A stretch of DNA of 64,000 bases. Origin: an uncultured Clostridia bacterium. GTDB taxonomy: Bacteria; Bacillota; Clostridia; TANB77; CAG-508. Position 1 is the first letter of the stretch; each line of letters begins with the position of its first letter. Shown piece after piece: positions 9,478 to 18,389 of the stretch. The notes below the pieces were generated by a model. The model saw nothing but the letters and a program-made list of their open reading frames with translations, did not search any database and had not been told where the DNA came from. Location: the NCBI GenBank assembly GCA_944390345.1, contig CALXPP010000004.1, positions 25,071 through 89,070 on the forward strand, written 5' to 3'. A program made the translations under genes and the position numbers.

Positions 9478-9526
9478 ATATTCCTCCATTTTTTATTTCA
9501 TCTTTTGTATAATTTTTAGTTTATAA

Positions 9527-9775
9527 AACAAAAAATTCACCCTAAAACAAGGGCGAATTTAAATCCACGGTACCACCTTTATTATTATAATTTTTTATAA
9601 TATCTCTTTGTTTTTAACGCTGACTTCAGCGGATAAACTTAAAGTTATTTTCAGTTTATCAGCTCCAAAGTTACTTCAATTAGCTTTTCTATAAGAAGCT
9701 TTCAGCCTAAGACTTCTTTTCTCTTTTATAGCTAGTTTTAATCTACTACTCTTCTTCATAGCTTTTTTTATGATA
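9527..9775 (-). promoter_or_regulatory. T-box leader, valine-specific (GUA specifier)
   Basis: On the minus strand the leader carries the T-box sequence AAAGGTGGTACCGTGG (9580..9565). It is followed directly by a terminator stem ATTCGCCCT / AGGGTGAAT (9558..9535) and a T run. The upstream stem I region has a specifier-like loop TGAAGTAACTTTGG, with GTA (Val) at 9674..9672 followed by A, in agreement with valS downstream. Uncharged tRNA-Val should favour the antiterminator and allow transcription of the 157-residue gene and valS. Confidence 0.93.
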
Positions 9776-9780
9776 TATAG

Positions 9781-9809
9781 ATAATAACATAATTTTTCTT
9801 AATTTACAA
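9781..9809 (-). promoter_or_regulatory. Promoter of the T-box/valS transcript
   Basis: TTGTAA, 17 bases, TATTAT with an extended TG before the -10, immediately upstream of the T-box leader on the minus strand. Confidence 0.6.
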
Positions 9810-9819
9810 TACCTTTTTA

Positions 9820-10758
9820 TTAATTAATATTTAATTCGTTCATTCTTTTTACAAACTCACTTGCAATTTGTATTGGATAATCTATCATATTGTAGTATTT
9901 ATATAATTCATCAAATTGCATTACTCTTCGTATTTTTGGAGCTTCAAAGGTATTAGAATTTATTATTGCAAAATATATTCTATTTCCTTCACATTTAAAT
10001 TGTAGCCCCTTTTTTTCTAAGGCTTTATCTGAAAAATCTATAAATTTTTCTATTATGTCTGATGTTAATAATTCCATTGTTTTTACTTTATCTAATTCCA
10101 TTGCAAAACAATCAAATCTTTTTTCGAATTCAGCAGAATCTAATTCTATTCTTGTTTCAGAAAATTCTCTAAGCTTGCTGTTTTTACAAATAATAAAACT
10201 AGCTAATAAAAAAGTTGGTAACTCAAGTACTCCATAAAAACCAGAAAAAGTTGTAACTAAGCTTCTTGTAGTATTTCCATCACTATCTGTACTTTCTTGC
10301 CATTCCTGAGTTCTAACCTCTGACATTTCCACAGAAATTCCATTTTCCAGCTTTCCACATATATAATCTTCTGAACTAAAAATATCATAGTATAAATTGA
10401 ACTTTGATTTTCTATAATTAGTTTCACTAATTCCATAATCTGGATTATAGTTTAAATTACTATCTACTCCTCTTATAATCTCTGCTATTACATTTGCTTT
10501 ATACATTTTATTATATAAAGAATTAGTAGATTTTCTTGCAAATATTATAAATGCTATTAGTTCTATAAATACTAGAAAAAATAGTAATATAAAAAGTCCT
10601 TCATTAGTTTTTCCTAAGTTAAATCCTAAAAATATTGTAAAAATAATAACAAAAATAAATATTATAGTTTTTACCATTCTATCTTTTTTTAAAGATTCTA
10701 GTTTATCATTATTTTTTGCATAAACTTCATTATATACTTCTGTAAAACTTCTTTTCAT
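9820..10758 (-). CDS. DUF3137-like membrane protein
   Basis: A 312-residue protein with two transmembrane segments near residues 30-48 and 54-74, followed by a cytoplasmic domain. The pattern after the membrane pair resembles the DUF3137 family: NPDYGISE, YDIFSSEDYICGKL, SEVRTQEWQ and FSGFYGVLELP. Its function is not known. It is followed on the plus-coordinate side by a small three-helix membrane protein gene 25 bases upstream, and the two are probably one operon. The T-box promoter region begins 11 bases after its stop. Confidence 0.6.
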   Translation of the reverse strand: MKRSFTEVYNEVYAKNNDKLESLKKDRMVKTIIFIFVIIFTIFLGFNLGKTNEGLFILLFFLVFIELIAFIIFARKSTNSLYNKMYKANVIAEIIRGVDSNLNYNPDYGISETNYRKSKFNLYYDIFSSEDYICGKLENGISVEMSEVRTQEWQESTDSDGNTTRSLVTTFSGFYGVLELPTFLLASFIICKNSKLREFSETRIELDSAEFEKRFDCFAMELDKVKTMELLTSDIIEKFIDFSDKALEKKGLQFKCEGNRIYFAIINSNTFEAPKIRRVMQFDELYKYYNMIDYPIQIASEFVKRMNELNIN

Positions 10759-10783
10759 ATTTTCCTCTTATTCTTTTACTAAT

Positions 10784-11140
10784 CTAAATTAATCCAAAAG
10801 TAACAATAATTATAGATGCTGTAGTAATTACACCTAAAATTAATAAAGGAACTGTCCATAATTTTACTAAATACATTCTTTCTGCTAATCTTTTATAGCT
10901 TTTTACATCTTTTTCTAAAACATTTTTTAATACTGTATCCATTATTAAAATAAAAATTGCAGAAAGCATTGTAGTCGCATAATTCATATTTATTGAATAC
11001 GCAAAAATAAATATTAACTGAAAAGATAAGGCATAGCTAAATAAATCATACCATATAAATAAATTTTTAACATTTCTCTCTGTAATACCTTCATTTCCTG
11101 CTACAACACTAGAATATATATCTCTTACTTTTTTTCCCAT
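10784..11140 (-). CDS. Small membrane protein of unknown function
   Basis: 118 residues with three or four hydrophobic segments (about 28-50, 54-72 and 92-117) and a short charged N-terminus beginning MGKKVRDIYSS. No family recognised. It precedes the DUF3137-like gene by 25 bases, so the two are likely co-expressed membrane partners. AAGGAGAG lies upstream of the start. Confidence 0.65.
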   Translation of the reverse strand: MGKKVRDIYSSVVAGNEGITERNVKNLFIWYDLFSYALSFQLIFIFAYSINMNYATTMLSAIFILIMDTVLKNVLEKDVKSYKRLAERMYLVKLWTVPLLILGVITTASIIIVTFGLI

Positions 11141-11250
11141 TTTTACTCTCCTTTTCTTTTGTTTGGATAATTATATTTATATTTTAACTAATATATATTT
11201 TTTTATCAATAAAAAATACAATTTTTATAAATAATCATCTTTTTGCAATT

Positions 11251-12162
11251 TTAATTCATTTCTACAGTTCCTATTATACTACTTATATCTTCAATTTTAT
11301 GCTTTTGCATATATTTTTCTATTCCCTCTACCACCTTAATACTAGTTTCCGGATCGTAGAAATTTCCAGAACCTATTGAAACAGCTGTTGCACCTGCAAG
11401 CATAAATTCAATAGCATCTTCTCCTGTCATAATTCCACCTAAACCTAAAATTGGTATTTTTACTGCTTGAGCTATTTGATATACCATTCTAACAGCTACT
11501 GGTCTTACGGCTGGTCCAGATAAACCACCTGTATTATTTGCAAGTACTGGTTTTCTTTTATCTATGTCAATTTTCATTCCAAGTAATGTATTTATTGCTG
11601 ATATTCCATCTGCACCAGCATCTTCTGCCCCTTTAGCAGGCTGAGTAATATCTGTTACATTTGGTGTTAGTTTTACAATTAGAGGTTTTCTATCTAACAC
11701 TTTTCTAACTTTAGAAGTTACTTCTTTTACTCCTTCATAAGTCATTCCAAAAGCTAAGCAACCAGCTTTTACATTTGGACAAGACAAATTAAGCTCAACA
11801 CCATCTATGTCTAAATCATTTAAGATTTTGCAAAGTTCTACATATTCATCAATTGTACTTCCACAAGCATTTACAATTATTTTTGTATCAAATTCTCTAA
11901 GCCAAGGTAAATCATATTTTGCAAAATATTCAACACCAGGATTTTGAAGTCCTATACTATTTAACATTCCACTTGGAGTTTCACAAACTCTTGGTGGCTT
12001 ATTTCCTGGTCTTGCTTTTAAAGAAGTACCTTTTGTAATAATTCCTCCTAATTTATTTAAATCTATAAAATTAGAATATTCTCTTCCATATCCAAATGTA
12101 CCTGAAGCAACAGTTACAGGATTTTTCATTTCTATTCCTGCTAAATTAATTTTTGTATTCAT
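11251..12162 (-). CDS. pyrD: Dihydroorotate dehydrogenase (NAD+), catalytic subunit, class 1B
   Basis: Oxidises dihydroorotate to orotate, the fourth step of UMP synthesis. It is an FMN protein of 303 residues. Class 1 features are visible: the catalytic cysteine in ELNLSCPN, the GTFGYG start region, LIVKLTPNV and the FMN phosphate loop (GLGGIMTGEDAIEFMLAGA). Class 1B enzymes work with the PyrK iron-sulfur flavoprotein, which is encoded just upstream. Start ATG 12162 has AAGGAGG. A 107-base gap to pyrK contains TTGACA but no clear -10, so the two are probably in one transcript. Confidence 0.95.
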   Translation of the reverse strand: MNTKINLAGIEMKNPVTVASGTFGYGREYSNFIDLNKLGGIITKGTSLKARPGNKPPRVCETPSGMLNSIGLQNPGVEYFAKYDLPWLREFDTKIIVNACGSTIDEYVELCKILNDLDIDGVELNLSCPNVKAGCLAFGMTYEGVKEVTSKVRKVLDRKPLIVKLTPNVTDITQPAKGAEDAGADGISAINTLLGMKIDIDKRKPVLANNTGGLSGPAVRPVAVRMVYQIAQAVKIPILGLGGIMTGEDAIEFMLAGATAVSIGSGNFYDPETSIKVVEGIEKYMQKHKIEDISSIIGTVEMN

Positions 12163-12269
12163 ATTTTCCTCCTTATATTTTGGATTTTTATTTAACTTAA
12201 TTTCTTCTAATTGTTTTTCTAATGATATATTACTTACATTGTCAATAAAATTTTTTACTTATTCTCCTA

Positions 12270-13046
12270 TTAAATTTCAACATCAGTTGCTTTAAATACA
12301 GGGCCTTCTTTACAAACATGACCATATCTTGGCTCTTTACCAGAAATAACTTTAACAGCACAACCTAAACAAGCTCCTATTCCACAGCCCATTCTTTCTT
12401 CTAAAGATATTTCACAAGGAATATTTTCTTCTAAAACAAAAGCTTGTACTGCTTTTAGCATTGGAAGAGGTCCACAAGCAAATATTATATCTGGCTTTTC
12501 TTTTTTACAATCCTCTTTTAATACATCTAGTGCAAATCCTTTTTGCTTATATGAGCCATCATCTGTTGTAATTACTACTTTATTACAAACATCTTCAAAC
12601 TCTTTTTCTAGTGTAACTAAGTCTTTATTCCTAAATCCCATATACATAGTTACATCAGCTTTTCCTTTTAACTGTTTTGCAAGCTCATATAATGGATATG
12701 TACCAATTCCACCACCTATAATAGCTACTTTTTTATAATTATCTACTGAAAAAGTACCATAGCCTAAAGGACCTAAAACATTAATTACATCTCCTACTTT
12801 TTTCTCAGATAAAATCTCTGTTCCTTTTCCCTTTACTTGAAATATTATTTCTATTTTATCGTCATCAATACTATAAATACTAATAGGTCTTCTTAAAAAT
12901 GGCTCTCCTGTTGTAGAAACTTGAATCTCGATAAAATTTCCAGCTTTTGCTGTTTTAGCAATAGGTTCTGCTTTTAAAGTAAATTTGTAAATTCCTTCAA
13001 TTATTTTTTCTTTTTTCAAAATCTCACAGTCTAATTTTATTGGCAT
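12270..13046 (-). CDS. pyrK: Dihydroorotate dehydrogenase electron-transfer subunit
   Basis: FAD/2Fe-2S subunit that passes electrons from PyrD to NAD+. It has 258 residues from the ATG at 13046, preceded by AAAGGAGG; the further upstream TTG overlaps that site. The ferredoxin-reductase fold is clear: FLRRPISIYS for FAD binding, a glycine-rich nucleotide loop VAIIGGGIGTYPL, and FACGPLPMLKAV. The C-terminal cluster ligands are in RMGCGIGACLGCAV and HVCKEGP, giving four cysteines. It lies upstream of pyrD, as in other Clostridia. Confidence 0.95.
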   Translation of the reverse strand: MPIKLDCEILKKEKIIEGIYKFTLKAEPIAKTAKAGNFIEIQVSTTGEPFLRRPISIYSIDDDKIEIIFQVKGKGTEILSEKKVGDVINVLGPLGYGTFSVDNYKKVAIIGGGIGTYPLYELAKQLKGKADVTMYMGFRNKDLVTLEKEFEDVCNKVVITTDDGSYKQKGFALDVLKEDCKKEKPDIIFACGPLPMLKAVQAFVLEENIPCEISLEERMGCGIGACLGCAVKVISGKEPRYGHVCKEGPVFKATDVEI

Positions 13047-13110
13047 CTTTTTTCCTCCTTTATCCAATTAAATTTTTATATTTATTATCATATTTTCCAT
13101 ATCCTAAACA

Positions 13111-13929
13111 CTAAAAAAATTCTACACTATATTTTGCTTCAAAAACTTTATTAGGTTTAAGTTCTATTAAATCTTCTTTTTCTTCAAAAATTCCATTAGA
13201 ATCTACTTTGTCTGCTGTATTAAACCATGGCTCAATACAAATAAAATTAGCCTCTGGCTTTGACCATATTGCTAAATATGGAAAACCTGAAAAATCAAAG
13301 GTTAAAACTTTTTTAGTTTCTGTTTTTAAAAATACCTTTGTAGATTTCAAATTTTTCATTATTATAGCATCATTTTCAAATGTATGCTTATCTAAGAAAA
13401 TTCTATTTTCTTTTATATATTTACTTGTTTGAATATTTTTATTAGAAATAAGACCATTTTCTAATTCAAGAATTTCTATATCGTTTTCTTCCTTTTCAAA
13501 TTCTATTCTATATTTACCACTTGAATAATCACAAACAAAAGCGGGATGACCACCAAGTCCAAATATCATAAGTTCTTCACTTTTATTTATAACTTTATAT
13601 TTTGTAGTAAGTTTATTCTCATTTACTTCGTAAGAAATATAAAGTTCAAATTCAAAAGGAAATTTTTTTAAAGTTTCTTCATTTGATTTAAGTACATAAG
13701 AATTTTCATCTATTTTTTCAAATTCCATATCTCTGGCAAAACCATGTTGTCCCATTTCATAAGTTTTTCCACCAATTGTGGTTTTTCCATCTTTTAATTT
13801 TCCTACTATTGGAAATAGTACAGGACTATGTCTATTCCAAAAATTCTTCCCATCGTGTATTTTTTCTATTCCATTAAGTTTAGCAGAAACAAGCTCTGCA
13901 CCTTTACTTACTGTTTGTATTTCTAACAT
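13111..13929 (-). CDS. Aldose 1-epimerase family protein (LacX-like)
   Basis: A 272-residue galactose mutarotase-fold protein. Typical subfamily signs are GAELVSAKLNG, LFPIVGKLKDG, QHGFARDMEFE and FGLGGHPAFVCD, with the catalytic His in HGFAR and the Glu near the C-terminus in FICIEPWFN. This branch has no assigned substrate. The start at 13929 is preferred because AAGGAG lies 8 bases upstream, while the ATG at 13935 is too close to it. It is encoded between pyrK and the duplicated unknown protein. A role in sugar anomer exchange is inferred from the family. Confidence 0.85.
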   Translation of the reverse strand: MLEIQTVSKGAELVSAKLNGIEKIHDGKNFWNRHSPVLFPIVGKLKDGKTTIGGKTYEMGQHGFARDMEFEKIDENSYVLKSNEETLKKFPFEFELYISYEVNENKLTTKYKVINKSEELMIFGLGGHPAFVCDYSSGKYRIEFEKEENDIEILELENGLISNKNIQTSKYIKENRIFLDKHTFENDAIIMKNLKSTKVFLKTETKKVLTFDFSGFPYLAIWSKPEANFICIEPWFNTADKVDSNGIFEEKEDLIELKPNKVFEAKYSVEFF

Positions 13930-13947
13930 ACTCATTCTCCTTTATAA

Positions 13948-15678
13948 TTATCTTTCTGTATCCTCTTGTTTTTTTCTATTTTTATTATCTCTAGGAATTA
14001 ATCTCTCTGGTCTAAATATTTCCCAAGCCTCAAGTTTTCCTCTAACTATATTTCCCTGCACATTAAAATTTTTTAGACCATCTCTATAAAAATCTGCCTG
14101 TCTTTTATAAACCTCAAATACTATATCATCTAAAATATTTTCTATTGTATCACTATTTATTGGTTTATATTTTTTCGGAATAACATCTTCAACTTTTTCT
14201 ATATTCTCATCTACCGATTTTAAAAATTTAATTCTCTCTTCTCTTGATTTTTCATAGTCTTTATCACTAATAATTTCTTTATCTACAAATCTATTTTTTA
14301 ATAAATCTGATTTATTTCGCATAAATAGTACTAAATCCCAAGGAATTACATATCTTTCGTGAACACCTTTTTCCCTTGTTATCTCTCTTGCATCAAATCC
14401 TTTTCCTGTAAGCTCAATTATAACAGATTCATTATTATTAAATTGTACATTAAATCCACCATCATTTTCATATCTAGGTAATGTTTCTGTTTTCTTGTCT
14501 AAAAGTAATAATACACCTTCTGGGTTTTGTTCTTTTATTTGGTCTATAACTCCTGAAATTAGCTCTTTCTTTCCACCTGTCCCATCAATTCTAACATTTC
14601 TTGTATCTCCAATTAAAGTATCTGTTCTGGTTGTTAATCTATCTGGATACTCATCTTGTATTTCTTCCCATTGACTTTTACTAGATATAACTCTTATGCC
14701 ATTGAAAGGATATAATTTGGGTAAGTATTTTTGCGTTAAAATCATTCCTTTAGCTTTTCCATATCGCATTAATAAATTTTTTTGTTGCTCTGCTTGTGAG
14801 AAAAATCTTGATTTTTCTCTATTAGCATTCTTTTCTAAATAGCTATCTCCTTTTTCTTCTACCTTAAAAATTGCAGGCATCTCAATTTCAAATGGTACTA
14901 ATCGATTACCTTTAACTACATTTATTTCTATACCAAAATGATTTAAGCCATCATAAATTAAATCTTTTTGACTTCTATATATTGGTATTAAAACTTCTTT
15001 TTGGAGTGTTTCAAAAAGTTCTGGAGTTATACCAGAATAATGTGCTTTATTTGCAAAAAATTCATCACAAATTTCTTTTTTTCTATATGGATATTCTTTT
15101 ATTAAAAATACCATTCTATTTACAACTGATTTTCTATATTCTTTATCAGATATTTTATTTATTCTAAATTCATTTACAGCATTTGGACTAGTAATACTAC
15201 TTGCATTCCATGGAATAACCCAAGCTTCATGTTCTGATAGTCCTTTAGTAATTTCTCCACAATCAAAACCAGGTCCACAATATCCAACTTTTATATCTTC
15301 TCCTACTGTACAGTCTAGCACAAATCCACCTTGTGTATATATTCTTTCATTTGTGCCTTCTTCAAGCTCAAGACAAATAAAATATGGATTTTTGAATTTA
15401 TTAGATACTTCTATTATATAATCATCTATATCATTTTTTGGTCTTGTAGCTCCATGTTGATTTATATTTTCTAAATCTATCCTAGAATCCGTTCTACAAG
15501 TTACTATTTCTGGAAATCTATCTTTTATTTCTTTCCATTCTTCTAAAGTATTTACCACATAGCCTTGAATATTCGCATCTATACTTGGTAGATACTTTCT
15601 TGTTAATTGTATTCCAGGAGTTTTTCTTAACTTGCCTAATTCTTCTACATCTTTTGTGTCATACATATTATAAATCAT
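13948..15678 (-). CDS. Unknown protein made of two tandem homologous halves
   Basis: 576 residues from the ATG at 15678 (GAGGGTGA upstream). The N-terminal half (about 15-270) and C-terminal half (about 305-565) are diverged copies of one module. Shared landmarks, in order, are GIQLTRKYLP / GMILTQKYLP, EEWKEIKDRFPEIVTCRTDSR / SQWEEIQDEYPDRLTTRTDT, YTQGGFVLDC / ENDGGFNVQF, GPGFDCGEITKG / GKGFDAREITRE, ISDKEYRKS / ISDKDYEKS, and IYRSQKDLIYDGLNHFGI / VYKRQADFYRDGLKNFNV. No signal peptide or membrane helix is present. The TRTD and G-GFD--EIT motifs could be ligand-binding, but no family is recognised. It is encoded between pyrF and the epimerase gene. Confidence 0.8.
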   Translation of the reverse strand: MIYNMYDTKDVEELGKLRKTPGIQLTRKYLPSIDANIQGYVVNTLEEWKEIKDRFPEIVTCRTDSRIDLENINQHGATRPKNDIDDYIIEVSNKFKNPYFICLELEEGTNERIYTQGGFVLDCTVGEDIKVGYCGPGFDCGEITKGLSEHEAWVIPWNASSITSPNAVNEFRINKISDKEYRKSVVNRMVFLIKEYPYRKKEICDEFFANKAHYSGITPELFETLQKEVLIPIYRSQKDLIYDGLNHFGIEINVVKGNRLVPFEIEMPAIFKVEEKGDSYLEKNANREKSRFFSQAEQQKNLLMRYGKAKGMILTQKYLPKLYPFNGIRVISSKSQWEEIQDEYPDRLTTRTDTLIGDTRNVRIDGTGGKKELISGVIDQIKEQNPEGVLLLLDKKTETLPRYENDGGFNVQFNNNESVIIELTGKGFDAREITREKGVHERYVIPWDLVLFMRNKSDLLKNRFVDKEIISDKDYEKSREERIKFLKSVDENIEKVEDVIPKKYKPINSDTIENILDDIVFEVYKRQADFYRDGLKNFNVQGNIVRGKLEAWEIFRPERLIPRDNKNRKKQEDTER

Positions 15679-15718
15679 TCTACTCACCCTCATATAGCAC
15701 AGAATTTTAGCAATATAT

Positions 15719-16651
15719 TTATCTATTCTTTATAGCTTCGTTTAATTCATCTCTCATTCGAATAGCTTCTGCTCTTGTAGCTTTTGCATACTCTTCTTCT
15801 GTAAATTTATCCTTCCATAAATCAGATTTATATGCGCACATTAAGCTTCTAGTTGCGTTTACAATTCCTCCAAGTCCATTTTTGTCAAAACCTAAAGCTA
15901 TATCTTCTGCTTTTCCACCTTGTGCACCATATCCAGGAATTAAAAAGTAGCTATTTGGCATAATTTCTCTTAGTTCTTGTAATTGCTTAGGATATGTTGC
16001 TCCTACAACACTTGAAACTGAACTGTATCCGTTTTCTCCTATAAGTTCTTCTCCCCATTTATTTACAAGCTTAGCTACCTTTTTATAAATTTCTTCTCCA
16101 TCTTCTGCTTTTACATCTTGAATTTCGCCAGAAGATTTATTTGATGTTTTAACTAATACAAAAATACCTTTATCATATTTTTTACAGTCTTCTACAAAAG
16201 GCATTACACAATCAGAACCCATATATGGATTTACTGTTGCAAAATCAACATCAAATACAGGTCTTTCTTCTCCTTCAATTGTATTTTTTCCTAAATATGC
16301 TCTTGAATAACCTGCTGAAGTAGAGCCTATATCTCCTCTTTTTACATCTGCCATAACTACCATACCTTTTTCTTTACAGTAGTCTATCATTGTTTTGTAA
16401 AGTTTAATTCCTTCTACTCCATACATCTCAAAATATGCACTTTGTAATTTTACAGCTGGTACAATATCGTAAGTTGCATCTATCAAAGCTTTACTATACT
16501 CTAGCATAGCTCTGCACATTCCTTCTATATCTTTACTATATTTGTTTCTAACACAAGCAGGCACCATATCGTACCTAGTATCTACACCTATTACTGTTGG
16601 GTTATTGTATTTCTTAATTTTTTCAATTAAGACATCCATTGCATTTCTCAT
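15719..16651 (-). CDS. pyrF: Orotidine 5'-phosphate decarboxylase, type 2
   Basis: Decarboxylates OMP to UMP, the last step of the pathway. 310 residues, which is the longer PyrF2 form. Active-site elements are visible: GVDTRYDMVP at the N-terminus, the VMADVKRGDIGSTSAGY catalytic block with Asp/Lys residues, VNPYMGSD, and the C-terminal PGYGAQGG phosphate loop. Start 16651 has AGGAGG six bases upstream. It sits 17 bases after the HD-domain gene and 40 bases before the duplicated protein gene. Confidence 0.95.
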   Translation of the reverse strand: MRNAMDVLIEKIKKYNNPTVIGVDTRYDMVPACVRNKYSKDIEGMCRAMLEYSKALIDATYDIVPAVKLQSAYFEMYGVEGIKLYKTMIDYCKEKGMVVMADVKRGDIGSTSAGYSRAYLGKNTIEGEERPVFDVDFATVNPYMGSDCVMPFVEDCKKYDKGIFVLVKTSNKSSGEIQDVKAEDGEEIYKKVAKLVNKWGEELIGENGYSSVSSVVGATYPKQLQELREIMPNSYFLIPGYGAQGGKAEDIALGFDKNGLGGIVNATRSLMCAYKSDLWKDKFTEEEYAKATRAEAIRMRDELNEAIKNR

Positions 16652-16668
16652 TTTGTTCCTCCTATTTT

Positions 16669-18387
16669 TTATAAATCATCATCTATATTTGGTCCTTCTG
16701 AAGTATTTTTATATAAATTTTCTTGTTCTTTAGCATTTTCTCTTTGAGTAATTTTACCATCTATTCCTTTTACTCTCCATGGATTATTTTCTTCTTTAAT
16801 ATCTGCTCTATAATGCTCACCTATATTTTTATTTTCGTAATTTAAAATTTTCCACCAATCTTTTACATTATGTGTCAAATACTCTAATCCATAAGAGAAT
16901 TCCATTAATTTTTTTGAAGTTGTAAATCTTAAATACTTCGGATTTAAATCTGTTTGAACTCCCATTAAAGTATTGGTTGTTAATCTACATCTATCTAGGG
17001 CATCAGCATCCTTTACACAAAATAATAAATTCTTAGCCATAGCTCTATCTTCTGGTGGTATTTTATATTTTTTAAATAATTTCTCTACATCTTTGTCTTT
17101 TCCTTCGTGTCCATCTATAATCATTCTTACAATATTTTTATCATTTTCACTTATCGGTGTTCCATCTAAATTTCTCATTTCTAGATCTTTTGCAAGTCTT
17201 GCACTTCTTTTTGCATGAGGACCTACTGGTAAAATTCTTCCGATGTCGTGATAATAAGCTGCAGTTACTAATATTTCTCTTTCTCTATCTGAAGCTAAAA
17301 TTCTTTCATCCTTTCCAATCATCATTGCTAACATAGCAACTCTATCACTATGATTAATACCATGAATTGAACCATTAGAAATCATACTCTTGTCTAATTG
17401 CAAATATTTATCCCTTAAAAAGCTTCCTTCTTTACTATTTATAAAATCTAACATAGCTGTTTCTAAATTTTCTTGTTCTATACCTTCCTCTGATTTAAAC
17501 TTTGCAACAGCTAAAGCAAATTTTTTATCTCTATATGGATTTTTTCTATCTAAAAAACTTTTATTTGATACTATTCTTTTTATTTTATCATCTAAAGATT
17601 CATCTATCTGTTTTTTGGGTATAAATTTATTAGCAATTGCTCTCATAGCAGGAACAAAGTTTTTTCCAAAGCTTCTTTTCATTTCTTTATATTCAAAAGT
17701 TCCACCCATTATATTTACACTTGCAGTATTATACGCTTTAGAAAACATATTTTTCCCTTCTAAAAAGCCTAACTCTTTTCTTTTTAGTTTCATATATTGC
17801 AAATAATCTTCTTTTGGTTTATATTCATTGGGACTTTCTCTTATTTCTTCTTCAGTCCTTTTTCTAATTTCTACACCTGAAAGCTCACCAGTTTTGCTAT
17901 CTTTTAATGGATTGCCTTGTTCATCTCTTTTTAAATCTGCAACTAATTCTACTACTTTAGCTCTATCTTTAGGTAAAACACAATAGCCTTCATAATAAAC
18001 AGCATCATCTGCAAGTTTTCTTGATTTGTAATTTTTATTTAGTTCTTCCTTATGAATATCAATTTCAACAGCATTAATAATCATACTTGGGTCTGTATAC
18101 GGGTTTTTAGATAAATTTTTTATATAATTTTCTATAGTTGGAAATCCAGCAAACATACAAACTGAAGCTTTTCCATAAGAATTGATATTTTTAAATAAAC
18201 CTGTAGCTGGTTTTAAATATCCAGAATCTACAATTTTTTCTGCAACTTCCTTTGAAGATGTACAATGATATAAATGATTTTTGCTAATATAATCTTTATC
18301 ATCTTCTAGCATATTAAACCTAACTGCTTTTAAAAGACTCGCAAGTATTCCTGCTGGATAAAGACTTACAAAATCTCCAATCCTCAT
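16669..18387 (-). CDS. HD-domain phosphohydrolase with an ADP-ribosyltransferase-like N-terminus
   Basis: 572 residues. The C-terminal half has an HD-type metal site: HGINHSDRV near residue 345, YYHDIGR near 379 and HEG about 35 residues on, then KDADALDR. This is the pattern of a phosphohydrolase or nucleotide phosphatase. The N-terminus has NHLYHCTSSKEVAEKIVDSGYLKP (split here as NHLYHCTSS and EKIVDSGYLKP), recalling the start of DUF4433/TRPT1-like ADP-ribosyltransferase folds, but I cannot confirm the fold. It lies between pyrC (2 bases away) and pyrF, so it is in the pyrimidine transcript. The substrate is unknown. Confidence 0.7.
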   Translation of the reverse strand: MRIGDFVSLYPAGILASLLKAVRFNMLEDDKDYISKNHLYHCTSSKEVAEKIVDSGYLKPATGLFKNINSYGKASVCMFAGFPTIENYIKNLSKNPYTDPSMIINAVEIDIHKEELNKNYKSRKLADDAVYYEGYCVLPKDRAKVVELVADLKRDEQGNPLKDSKTGELSGVEIRKRTEEEIRESPNEYKPKEDYLQYMKLKRKELGFLEGKNMFSKAYNTASVNIMGGTFEYKEMKRSFGKNFVPAMRAIANKFIPKKQIDESLDDKIKRIVSNKSFLDRKNPYRDKKFALAVAKFKSEEGIEQENLETAMLDFINSKEGSFLRDKYLQLDKSMISNGSIHGINHSDRVAMLAMMIGKDERILASDREREILVTAAYYHDIGRILPVGPHAKRSARLAKDLEMRNLDGTPISENDKNIVRMIIDGHEGKDKDVEKLFKKYKIPPEDRAMAKNLLFCVKDADALDRCRLTTNTLMGVQTDLNPKYLRFTTSKKLMEFSYGLEYLTHNVKDWWKILNYENKNIGEHYRADIKEENNPWRVKGIDGKITQRENAKEQENLYKNTSEGPNIDDDL

Positions 18388-18389
18388 TT

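Noticed and set aside
12163..12269. In-frame extension of pyrD into the gap after pyrK
   Set aside because: The frame is open back to about 12249 but has no usable start codon, and AAGGAGG marks the ATG at 12162.
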